In this document: one piece after another, positions 1 to 9,835 of the stretch | Position numbering within the stretch: position 1 is the stretch's first letter | Layout: every line of letters begins with the position of its first letter | NCBI GenBank assembly: GCA_030272155.1 | Contig: CP126193.1 | Span: forward strand, 5,146,001-5,210,000 | Direction: 5' to 3' | Length of the DNA stretch: 64,000 bases | Source: Tetradesmus obliquus | Lineage: Eukaryota; Chlorophyta; Chlorophyceae; Sphaeropleales; Scenedesmaceae | Notes under the pieces: model-generated | Database searches by the model: none | Told to the model about the DNA's origin: nothing | Seen by the model: the letters and a program-made list of their open reading frames with translations, nothing else | Translations under genes and position numbers: made by a program

Positions 1-1589
1 TGCAGCAGCTGCTTGCCGCAGTCGCAGCAGCAGCGGCAGCAGGCGTGCCGGCTCACCTCATGGCGGGCAACACGGGGGCTGGCATCTCCAAGCAGCAGTG
101 GCAGGCAGCAGCTGGCTCTGCGTGCATCCTGGTGCAGCATGTGCCTGAGCTGCAGCGCCTCACAGTGGAGCAGCCTGAAGGTGCAGCTGCTGGCAGCACC
201 CTTGGCAGCAGCTGCAGCAGGCTGCTTGCTGGTGCCGCTGTGACCATCTCTCAGCTGCTGCGCTGCCTGCAAGACCTAGCAGCGGCGGAGGAGTCAGCAG
301 GCAGGCAGCTAGGGGCGCGCAACCTGCAGTTCCTGGCTGGCCACATCAGCCGCATTGCAGGCACGCTGGTGCGCAACGCTGCCACGCTGGGGGGCCACCT
401 GGCCCTGGCGCGCTGCCAGCAGCTGGAGTCGGACCTGCTGCCCATGCTGATCGCCGCAGGTGAGGCGCGGTGAAGGTTGGGGGCAGGAGGGGCCACAGGG
501 CCACGCTGCAGAGCTTGAACGCAACCGTGTACTCATCTGATGCGGCACTGGCAGTTGAACTTGCTCGTGTACTTCCTGCAGTGCGCATCTGGTGCATGCA
601 CATCTTGTGGCTGCACACCTGGTGCCAGCCAGCTGTTCTGCTGTTGTGTGCTGAGCGTGAGCTGCTGTGTGGCTGCCCTGGGCAGGTGCTGAGGTGCAGC
701 TGGCAGGCACTGCTGGCACCATGCACTGGATGCCTGTTGAGGACTTCGCCTCACTGCCAGACTGCAGCAGCAGCAGCAGCAGCAGCGTCATCACAGCAGT
801 ACGCCTACAGCTTCCAATCGGCGAGGGGTGCAGCAGCGCAGTGTGGTCCTACAAGCTCACCACACACCGGCACCACAACGAGCATGCAGCAGTCAACCTC
901 TGCTGCTGGCTGGCAGGGACGCAGCAGCAAGGCTTCCAGCTGCGCGTGGCTGTGGGGACGTACCAGCACAGCAGCGGCGGCAGCAGCAGCAGTGACAGCA
1001 GCAGTGTCGCATGGAGGTGCAGCCGTGCAGCAGCGGTTGAGGCCGCGCTGCTGGCAGCACTAGCGCAGCAGGAGCAGGGTGGTCTGCTGCGGGTGCTAGG
1101 GCAGCTGCCTGAGCTGCTGCTGCGGGACGTGACGCCAGCAGGCAGGCTGGAGCAGTACGTGAGGTGAGGGCAGCACCACCATAGCAGCAGCGGCTGGCTG
1201 TGCTGACAGAAGCAACAGCAACCCAGCACGGAATGCTTCAACAACTTCGTGCACACACAGCATTGACAGGTAGAGAACTGCATTGGAAAGAAGTGCGCTT
1301 GTCTATGCGCACTTGTTGCACACGCTTGACAATGCAGGCTGCCGCTGCTGCTTCATGCAGGTCTGCAGCACCTGCCCTGCTGCTCAAGGGCCTGGCAGTG
1401 GTGCTGCCAGAGCAGCTGCAGCAGCTGCAGCAGCCTGGTGCGGCTGAGCTGCCTGCCACCCCTGCCATGCTGGCGGAGCTGCGTGAGGCTGCACTGGCTG
1501 AGCTTGCCGGCAGGCCGCTGCCGGTGGCGCAGCAGCAGCTGCCGCTGGACATGGACCGTGCTGCACCACTGTACTGGCCAACAGAAAAG
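1..1589 (+). other. FAD-binding domain portion of the AO-like gene (exons 1-3)
   Basis: Exon 1 starts inside an Ala-rich helix that precedes MAGNTGAGI, the flavin pyrophosphate loop of the CO-dehydrogenase flavoprotein fold. It continues to VTIS, then HISRIAGTLVRNAATLGGHL and SDLLPMLIAAG; the SDL-P-L form is closer to plant AOs than to XDHs. Exon 2 carries MPVEDFASL, the segment after the FAD loop, followed by a Ser-rich stretch coded by CAG/AGC repeats and then AAVN. Exon 3 begins with SAAPALLLKGLAVVLPEQ, matching the C-terminal FAD subdomain helix, and ends in the linker to the molybdopterin domain. All three junctions keep phase (1, 2, 0). Confidence 0.88.
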
Positions 1590-4500
1590 GTGCGGAGTTG
1601 GCACATGGGAGTGCATGCACATGCAGCCAGGTGTACCAGACAGCGGAGCGCGGCCAACAATTGTGATGCCACTGAGAATTGAGCAGCCATGGCTGCTTAG
1701 CCTGAGGCTGTTACTTGTGCCTGCACATCTCTGTGATAAGCACATGGCTGAAGCTGAAGTCAGACTGTCTGCTGCTGCTGCTGCTGCAGGAGGGTGCGCT
1801 GCTGCAGGCTTCAGGCGAGGCGCTGTACACGGGGGATGAGCCGCTGGCCCCCAACGCGCTGTACGCCGCCTTTGTCACCTCGAAACGTGCGGCTGGCAGG
1901 CTGGCGCGAGTTGACTGGGCTCCTGCCCTGGCAGTGGAGGGTGAGCGGGCTGGCTGGCTGGACGGACCTAGAGCACGGCGGCAGAGTGCAGCAGGAGCAG
2001 CCAATGGCGGGCGCTGCTTGTGGCTAGGCGTGTGTAGCGCAATGCAGCGGGCAGCCAGCCAGCCGCTGCTCCTTGCCATCGATGAAGCCTCATCTAGTCA
2101 AGCCTGTTGCACCACCGTACAGCAATCGGCCACAATACCTCCAGCACAGACGTAACCAAATGCTTGCTGCCGCTGCTGTGTTGCTCTGTTGGCTGTACCA
2201 ATCCTTGCCACCACCGCAACTGCCAGGTGTGGTGGGCTGGGTGGGCCCTGACGACATCCCTGCAGGCGCCAGCACAGCGGCTGTGTCCAGCTTCAGTGGG
2301 CCGCAGGAGCCGCTGTTTGCCTGGGATGAGGTGGACTACCGGGGGCAGCCGCTGGGCCTGGTGCTGGGCCGTAGTCAGCGCGCAGCAGAGGCAGGCGCAG
2401 CAGCTGTGCAGGTGCACTACCAGCAGCAGCAGCAGCAGCAGGGTGAAGCCGGCAACGGCACATGTGCCAAGGGCAGTGACGGTGCTAATGGTCTGCAAAC
2501 AAACGGCAGCACTGTGGGTGACGGTGCCGATGCTGGCACCTGTGATGATGGGCCGGGTTTGACCAGCCTTGCTGCTGCTGTTGCGGCTGGCAGCTGGTAT
2601 GATGTGTCCAAGCTGCCCACCAGGGCTGCCAGAGGTGCGCAGGGCTGGCTGCTGCATGCATAACATGTGTAACCACAGTGGCAAGGCTGCTTGTATCGTT
2701 GGTGTGCGCATGGTTGGTGCGCAGGTGCAGCTTACGTAGCACGTGCTTCACTTCAATGCTCCCTGCATAATGTGACGCAACTGAGGTACCCAAACTCTGT
2801 TGCTGAGCCCTACGCGCGCGGCCTGCACCTGTGCTGCCGGCAGGTGATGTTGATGCGGCGCTGGCTGGTGCTGCCCGGGTGCTGTCTGGCCAGCTGTCGC
2901 TGGGCTCGCAGCGCCACCTGTACATGGAGCCGCAGACGGCAGTGGCTACGCCTGGGGAGGGCGGCAGCATGTCGGTGGTCAGCAGCTGCCAAGGATGTGA
3001 TCAGGTGCGGCGCATGCAGCAGCATATAGCAGCACGTGTAAGGCCCCTGTCATGGGGGCTGAGGCGGCTGCACGGCTTGCTGCATCCATGTTCTGCAGCT
3101 AGGCTTGCCAGACAACGGTCAGCACTAGTACACCGTCATGGGCAGGCTGGCAAGCAGTGCTCATGTCTGCGTGCGTTGTGTGCTGTGCTCGCAGGTGCTG
3201 TGGGCTGTGGCCAGGCTGCTGCAGCTGCAGCACAACCAAGTGCACGTCACCTGCAGGCGCGTCGGCGGAGGCTTCGGAGGCAAGGTGGGCTGCTGGCGGC
3301 TGCTGGCGGGAAGCGCTCTGCCGTACAGTGTGCAGGCAGCTGTGCTGATGATGCTGGCGGGGCTGAAGCCTGTGCTGCCTGCTGCCATGCAGGGAGCCCT
3401 GGCAGCGACTGGCAGGGCACATCTCGTTACAGCATGCCAGTGTTTTTCTTCTTCAAAAGGCCACTGCAAGCTAGCAGCGACTGCAGGCCTGCAGCTCACA
3501 TGCACCTGCTACCACTCTGGCTGCTGACTGCGCTGCTGGCTTTCCCCTGCTGCTGCCAGGCTGACAGAGCGATATTCCCAGCAGCTGCCGCCGCAGTTGC
3601 AGCGCGCAAGTTTGGCAGACAGGTGCGGCTCCACAGCGACAACTACAGCAGATGCCAGCGGTTGATGCTACTTGGGAGTTTGAAATGCTGCCTGTTGCCG
3701 GTATCTCAGCCTGCTGATTATGCACATGATGAAGGCGGGAAACTGCTGTTTGTGCCCTTTACTTGCGAGAGCGGTGGTACGACGGCTGCTTCAGCCTAAG
3801 ACGCAGAGGCACGTGGCTGCAGCCTTTGAAGCACATCAGTGTGGCGGTGCTTCTGTTGCTGCTGGTGCTGCAGGTGCGGCTGGTGGTGCCTGGCGACGTT
3901 GATGGCGCCATGAATGCTGGCCGCCTGCCCATGCTGCTGCACTGGGAGGCGGGGCTCGACGCAGCCGGCAGCCTGGCTGGCCTCAAGCTGGACATCACCT
4001 GCACGGTAAGCTGGACATCACCTGCACGGTAAGCTGGACGCAGTGCAGCCAGCCTGTGCTGCTGTAGATGCTGTAGCATGGTGGAATGGTGCACTACAGT
4101 AATGTTATTGATTACTGCAAGCAGGGTATGCCACTCTTGTACTTGGCGTAGAGCATGCCAGAAAGGCTGTCAGCACTGGCAGTCAACAGTCAAGGCCTGC
4201 CTGGTCAGCCGCTGATGATGCCGCCTGCTACTGTGACTGCTGACTGCTGCTGCTGCTGCTGCTACTGCTGCTAGGGTGGTGCCTTCCTGGGTGGAGGCAT
4301 CGTGGAGGTGGCCAGCATCGCCTACGCAGCTGACAGCGTGAGTGGCAGGGCAGGGCAGCAACACACTACACAGCAGCAACACACTACAGCAGCGCATGCC
4401 TTGCTAGCAGAGCTGCGCACAGCTGCTGGCAGAGCTCCGCACAGCCAGTTGCATACCTGAGCGGGTTGCGAACCGAGCGATGGGCCAGCCTGCAGGATCA

Positions 4501-6509
4501 TGTCCACATTAGCGACCGTTTTGAGAATGGCTGGCTGTGCCCCACTGCGGCACATGTAGTGTGCTGCTGTATGACAGGCACACCTGCTGCCGCCGCCGCT
4601 GCTGCTGCTGGTGTGCAGGCGTACGACATTCCCGCCTTCAGCGTCACAGTGCGTGTGGCGCGCTGCAACCTGGCGCCCCGCACCACAGTGCGCGGACCCG
4701 GCAAGGTGCGACAGCTGACGCACAGCTGTGCTGTGAGGGGTGCAAGGCGGGGGTGCAAATCAGCTGCTTGTGAACAGCTTTCCGCACAGTGTGCAGCCGT
4801 CATAGGCGTGGTGCTTGCCCCAACACCTCACCTTGTGAGCAGGGGCTGCTGGGAAGCTGAGGAGCCTGCTGCGCTGCTGGCCTCGTGTTGGGCATGGCCG
4901 CTTGATGAGCTATCTTGCTGCTGCGCGCCCCGATGCTGCTGAAGTTGCTGTGAGTTGACTCTTGTGCTGCGCGCCGCTGCTGGCTGCTGCTGCTGCTGCT
5001 GCAGGCCAACGCCATCATCATGCTGGAGAGCGTCATGCAGCAGCTGGCGGCAGCAGCGGGCAGCGACGCAGCCAGCTTCAGGCAGCAGCACATGATCCGC
5101 CTGCCGCAGGAGGCACTGGCAGCAGCGGCAACGGCAGCTGCAGCTGCCGCAGCAGACGGCAGCGACACTAGCAACGGTGGCATCACGGCTGATGCTGCAG
5201 CGTGCGATGCAACAGACACCACGCCGGTGCCTCATCCCAAGTACCTGCCTGCGCAGGGCCCGCCGCTGTCCACCAGCCTGGGCAAGCCCATCGAGCTGTG
5301 CCAGTACACGCTGCCCTACATGTGGCAGCAGGTGGCGGAGCTGTACCGCCAGCGCAGGCCTGCAGTGGACGCCTTCAATGCCAGCAGCAGGCTGCGCAAG
5401 CGCGGCCTGGCCATGGTGCCCATACGGTGCGGCGTGTGTGGCAGGAGTGGCTGTGGCATGTGGGGCAGGGAAGAGCTGCGCATGCCAGGGGCAGGGAAGC
5501 AGCTGCACCATGCTTGTGTCTGTATTGGCTGCAGTCCTTACACCTTTTCATGATGAATAAGGCAACTGTGGTGTGTGGCGTGTGGGCCTGCTGGCGTGCA
5601 GGTACCAGCTGTTCCACTTTTCGCGTGCGGCGCGGGTGCAGGTCTACGCTGACGGCTCGGTACTGGTCAGCCACGCGGGCACTGAGATGGGCCAGGGCAT
5701 CGCCACCAAGGTCAAGCAGGCGGCAGCAGCAGCGCTGGGCCAGCTGCTGCCAGACCCCGGCCAGGCGGCGGCGCTGCTGCCGTTCATCCGCGTGGCTGGC
5801 GGCTGTACGCAGCTGCTGCCTCACGCGGGGGTTGCGGCCAGCAGCACCACCAGTGAGGGTGCCACGCTGGCTGTGACGCTGGCCTGCCAGGAGCTGGTGG
5901 GGCGCATACGGGGGCAGCTGGAGGCTGATGCAGCAGCAGCAGCAGCAGCAGCAGGGGGTGGGGCGCAGCAGCAGGAGCAGCGGCCGCTGACGTGGGAGGC
6001 GGCTGTGAAGGCTGTGGCGCCGCGTGACTACCTGTGGGCGCCCAAGGTGGGCTGGCTCAGGTTGCAGGGTGCTGGGCAACCCTGGTGTGGTGATTCAAGC
6101 TGGTTGGTGTCGGTGCAGAGCAACTGGCATGTCCAGCAGCTGCAGCTGCTGGCAATTATTTCAGCCTTTCATCGCTCAGAGCAGCTGCTTCTACAGTGGC
6201 CTGTGGTAGAGCAGTGGCAGGCTGTGCCGGCAAGCTAGAATGTAGTGATGTGCTGTGCTGGGCTGAGTTGGCCTGACTGCAGTCATATGCTGCTGCGTGT
6301 GCTGCACGTGTGCAGGTGGTGCTGTCTGCTGCTGCTGTTGGCAGCTTTGGCGAGGGCAGCGGCTTTGGCTCAGGCTACCACAGCTTCGGAGCAGGCCTGG
6401 CTGAGGTGGAGCTGGACACGGCCACAGGTGGGGGGGGGGGGGGGGGAGGAGTGGGGCTGTGTGCGCGCGCGCGGGGAGGGAGGGGGGGGGGGAGGGAGGA
6501 GTGGGGCTG

Positions 6510-6547
<38 letters not shown>

Positions 6548-7738
6548 CTGGTGCAAAGCTGAGCTTGCTGCCTTTGTGCGCTTGAGTTGGCTGCCGTTCG
6601 AATGCTGATCTGACAAGGCACTTGAAAGATGCTGCTGTCCTGCTGGCAGCAGTGCAAGCGCCAGAAGGTGTGTCGCTGAAGGTGGTGCCTGCTGCTGCTG
6701 CAGGGGAGAGGCAGCTGCGTGCGGTGCACCTGATGTTTGATGCAGGCAGGAGCATCAACCCTGCAGTGGACCTGGGCCAGGTGGGGTGCATGTTGGCCCT
6801 AGCAGACAGCCACCAGGGCTGTGGGGTGCATGTTGGGGCCCTGACTGCTGCACAGCACCCCTGTGGTTGCACACCGCTTGCTTTCAGCTGTGCAGCTGCC
6901 TTAGTAATCTGCAGCACTGTGCCTGGCTTGAGGTGATAGGCTGTGGTGCCTTGATCCGTGTGCAGCACTGTGCTTGGCTTGAGGTGACCTCTGTGCTGTG
7001 GTGCCTGTGACTGGTGTTCAGCACCGCGTTGACTGCGTCAGGTGGGCACCAGGTGGAGGGCGCTGCGGAGGTGTGCTTCCGGACTGTTCTGACACTGAAT
7101 ACTGTCCCGTGTTGTGTGTGCTACTGCGTGTCAGGTGGAGGGCGCGTTCCTGCAGGGCGTGGGCTGGGTGCTGAGTGAGGAGGTGCTGGAGGACCCCACT
7201 AGTGGGGCCTGCCTCACCCCCAGCACATGGAGCTACAAGCCGCCAGGCATTGCAGAGCTGCCAGCGGTGAGCCTGAGGCTGAGCAACCCGCCAGCATGCT
7301 TGGCATGAAGGACAGCGTAGCCTAGGGACATGCGCCCTGCAGGGCGCTGACAATGATGATGATGATGTGCGCTGGTGGTGAACCTGAGATGTGCATTTGT
7401 GCATTTGTGCAGGGCAGGAATGGTTGCCAAGAGCACAAAGCTGTCACTAGCCGGCGCTTGACCCCTGCTTGTGGTTGTGGTGTTGTCTGCTGCAGGAGTT
7501 CAGCGTGGCCATGCTGCGTGACAGCCCGCTGCACGTGCCCAAGCTGCAGCAGCTGGGTGCCAAGGGCACGGGCGAGCCGCCGCTGATGCTGGCAGCAGCC
7601 GTGGCGTGTGCGCTGCAGGACGCAGTGGCGGCAGCATGGGCGGATCGCGGGGAGGACCGGCCTGAGCAGCTGCCGGTGCTGCACCTTCCTGCGACGACAG
7701 CAAGCATCAAGCAGGCACTGCCTCCCTTCCTGGGCTAA
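1..7738 (+). CDS. Aldehyde oxidase-like molybdenum hydroxylase (XDH/AO family), 5' end outside window, 17 exons seen
   Basis: The family oxidises aldehydes (AO) or purines (XDH) at a molybdopterin centre and passes electrons through 2Fe-2S clusters to FAD. Seventeen exons join in phase: 1-459, 686-1163, 1361-1589, 1790-1940, 2227-2634, 2844-3004, 3195-3284, 3560-3622, 3874-4005, 4275-4337, 4619-4705, 5005-5426, 5602-6046, 6316-6427, 6704-6780, 7135-7266, 7496-7738 (TAA). They encode about 1249 residues. The N-terminal 2Fe-2S domains and the start codon lie upstream. Diagnostic motifs are MAGNTGAGI, VRNAATLGGHL, RVGGGFGGK, GTEMGQGIATK, FDAGRSINPAVDLGQ and KGTGEPPLML. AO rather than XDH is suggested by Ala after GGFGGK (XDH has Glu), RGPG in place of RGFGG, and STTSE as in plant AOs. 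The family assignment is firm; substrate is inferred. Ala/Gln/Ser-rich insertions make it longer than usual. Splice sites are inferred from phase and homology, not transcripts. Confidence 0.92.
3988..4039 (+). repeat. 23-bp tandem duplication across an exon 9 splice donor
   Basis: A 23-base unit (ctggacatcacctgcacggt followed by aag) occurs perfectly at 3988-4010 and 4011-4033, with six bases of a third copy after it. The unit spans the end of exon 9 and its GTAAG donor, so two identical donors lie at 4006 and 4029. Use of the first keeps the frame into exon 10. Use of the second would add 23 nt and shift it. Confidence 0.95.
6428..6550 (+). repeat. Poly-G and GGCT/GGCC low-complexity tract inside AO intron 14
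   Basis: Directly after the donor at 6428 comes a run of about 18 G, then GGGAGG-type clusters to about 6505, then a (GGCT/GGCC)n microsatellite to about 6550. Several runs of three or more G on the sense strand could form G-quadruplexes in DNA or pre-mRNA. The tract is intronic and does not affect the reading frame. Confidence 0.9.
6781..7010 (+). repeat. Short tandem duplications in AO intron 15
   Basis: Two independent local duplications lie in the intron between the DLGQ and VEGAF exons. A 20-base segment beginning gtggggtgcatgttgg is at 6781 and again at 6821 (40-bp period). A roughly 51-bp unit beginning gcagcactgtgc is at 6911 and again at 6962, with few mismatches. They lengthen the intron and leave coding sequence untouched. 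Confidence 0.85.
7050..7063 (+). repeat. Ectopic copy of the exon 16 acceptor and exon start
   Basis: The 14 bases CAGGTGGAGGGCGC at 7050-7063 are repeated at 7132-7145, where they form the real acceptor and first codons (VEGA) of exon 16. The upstream copy could act as a decoy acceptor. Downstream of it the sequence does not continue the family-conserved protein, so the 7135 start is preferred. Confidence 0.7.
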
Positions 7739-7885
7739 CAGCAGTCTCAAGCCCAGCAGAACTGCCAAACTTGGTGGGTGACGAATGCTGTTGCAGTTGA
7801 TGCTACACCGTTTGCACTGTTATGTGCAGTTTGTGCGGTCTACAGGTGCGCAGCCGTGCAATACCTGTAATCTGTGCATTCATCA
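7739..7885 (+). terminator. 3' UTR and TGTAA poly(A)-type signal of the AO-like gene
   Basis: TGTAA at 7866-7870 is the signal that green algae commonly use 10-20 nt upstream of cleavage. It lies about 130 bp after the TAA stop at 7736-7738, a plausible short 3' UTR. The cleavage point itself is inferred. Confidence 0.6.
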
Positions 7886-9537
7886 AATCTTTTTTGCTTG
7901 CTGCAATGTTTGGTAGAGGTGATCGCCTGCAGTGCGCGCACACAGAGTCAAGCAGGCTGTTGGCAGGCTCTGTGTTGACAACCTTTTGGTGCTGCGCACA
8001 CAATAGAGATGAGCACTTGCTGAAGCCATGAGTGGCTCTGGTCACGACAACCCCACAGCACACAAAGTGCAGTTGTTCTGCTGGAAAGCAGATCCTAAGG
8101 ATGCGTCGAGTACTGCGTCAAGCAGCCAAGCAGGAAAGATTCTGCAGTTGTCGGCAGTTACTGCATGTTCGGCATTCAGCCCAGGCAGGGCAAGTAGCAG
8201 ACTATGACGCTCGAGTGCAGCAGTCATTGCAGCATTTGTCACAAGTGCTTGACAGGTCTCATATAACTCAATGCAGAGGCTCTAGCCAGCCAGCAAGCAG
8301 CGAGACAGCTAGCATCTTGCAACACCTCAAAGCCATGATGACTTGGTTTTGCTATGGGTTGCTTGAGAGCAGAGTGTTTGCTTGCCGTTAAGCATGCTGT
8401 CTGCTTGTGTAGTGTGGTATGATTGTTGCAGAAGCACATGCATAGATTGCATCAAGGACAGCTGACTTCAAGCGCTTTTAACTCCGCCCCTACGCTGGTG
8501 CACAGCAGTCTCTTCACTAGCAGCTGGATATGTTGAACCTCATCAGTTGGGTTGGTTGAATTGCAGTCGGGATGCTGCTTCTAGCTGCGCCGCTGTGGCT
8601 CAGCATGGGCCCATGCCTGCGCTCACGTGCACTGCAGCTGAGCCCATGCATGAGCATGCATGCATCTACTAAGAGCTGGTTGGCTAACTTGTGGGCTTGC
8701 ACTGGGTTCTTAACTGCAGTTCGCGTTTTACCGACTCCTACTAGGACGCTTAGGCTAGGCCTTACTCTTTTTGTGGCATTGGTGTGCTATGTCAGTTGTA
8801 CCGCCCTCAGGCTCATGGCACCTCGCTGTGGCCCAGGGCCATTCATGCATCACAAAGCATGGCCTGTTCCGCACAGCCTTGCAGTATCACTACTATTGCT
8901 GTTTGCACATGGCATATCAGCAGCAGCAATGTGGTTGGTTGCTAGTTGAGCAAGTGGCACTTGCTGCACGGGGGATGTTGCAGGGTTGCATGGCAGCGCA
9001 TCAGTCACTGATCATCAGTGGCACTGAGTGTTCCAGGTGGTCGCATGCATCCAGAAAGGCAGTCCTCACAAGTGAATGATGGTAACGGCGTTCACCATTT
9101 GTGCATTGAGGGCGCCCACGTACACCCTGGGCAATGCACTATCTGTCCTGCAACTCTTTTGCTGGGCAGCGGGCTCCAGGTTGGCTTTGTCACACTTTGT
9201 CAACCACGTCGCACCGTCACTTGCTTCGCGGAAGTCAAGCCACCATTACAGGGTGTGCTTATTCTAAACTTAAAAAAATTGATCAATGAAGGCTGGTGGC
9301 ACCTGCCTGCAGCTCCGTGGATGAGCAACACCACGGTTGTTGAAAAGAAACGCCGGCCAAGTTTGACTTGCGGGGCAAGCTGACAATGAAGCAATGGCGC
9401 AGCCTCCAACCACAGTATCAATCAATGGTACTGTAGTCATCCTGTGAGACAAGATACTCCATGTCAGCAGCGCTCAACTAGGCAGCAGTACTCGCCGGAT
9501 CGGCACAGGCACAAGGAGCGGAGGGCTCACAGCACAC
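7886..9537. other. Intergenic region, no supported gene; should hold the promoter of the next gene
   Basis: Reading frames here are short, lack recognisable motifs and do not join through plausible splice sites. Base composition is more AT-balanced than in the neighbouring exons. A short palindromic ATGCAT cluster lies near 8645-8665. The last 100 bases before 9538 should carry the start site and 5' UTR of the secreted-protein gene, but I see no clear TATA box. Confidence 0.6.
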
Positions 9538-9787
9538 ATGAAGCCTCTGATACTCTTTTTTTTATTGGCTGCTGTAATCGGTACAGCATCTGCAGAGTTC
9601 CATGCCGCCAGTGAGTATGCCAGTCCCGGCATTGGGGAGTTCCGGTCAACGAACTTTTCCTTCGCACCGGGCCGCTGCTGCCATTTTATGCTACGCATGC
9701 TGAAACATTGCTTTGTATGCAGATATGACTCTTATGAGTGGTCAGGTCGTCGCACTGGATGAATTGTACAGGGTGAGCAGGGTGAGC

Positions 9788-9835
<48 letters not shown>

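Larger units (their letters stand above)
1790..7738 (+). other. Molybdopterin-binding (catalytic) portion of the AO-like gene (exons 4-17)
   Basis: Exon 4 opens with ASGEALYTGDE, the usual start of the domain. Exon 5 gives FAWDEVDYRGQPLGLVLG and then a low-complexity Gln/Gly/Asn insertion of roughly 50 residues that the family normally lacks. Exon 6 holds the LYMEPQTAVATPGEGG and SSCQ segment, exon 7 RVGGGFGGK, exons 8-9 the following helix and AGRLPML. Exon 11 ends in TVRGPGK, where XDH has its substrate-binding Arg. Exon 13 contains GTEMGQGIATK and then a poly-Ala tract. Exons 15-16 join as DAGRSINPAVDLGQ plus VEGAFLQGVGW. The last exon has GTGEPP; the GAG at 7574-7576 is the expected catalytic Glu. 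No stop interrupts the joined frame, so the gene looks functional. Confidence 0.9.

Noticed and set aside
309-794. 161-residue minus-strand frame
   Set aside because: It is antisense to the FAD-domain exons and is a by-product of CAG/CTG-rich sequence.
2831-3799. 322-residue single plus-strand frame as a separate gene
   Set aside because: It reads through introns. Only its parts at 2844-3004 and 3560-3622 match the AO/XDH family in this frame.
6585-6620. tRNA-like GTTCGAA motif
   Set aside because: No acceptor stem, D-arm or anticodon arm can be built around it, and it lies in an AO intron.
8572-8949. 125-residue frame with hydrophobic stretches in the intergenic region
   Set aside because: No motif, no splice partners and unremarkable codon usage. 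It looks like a chance frame.
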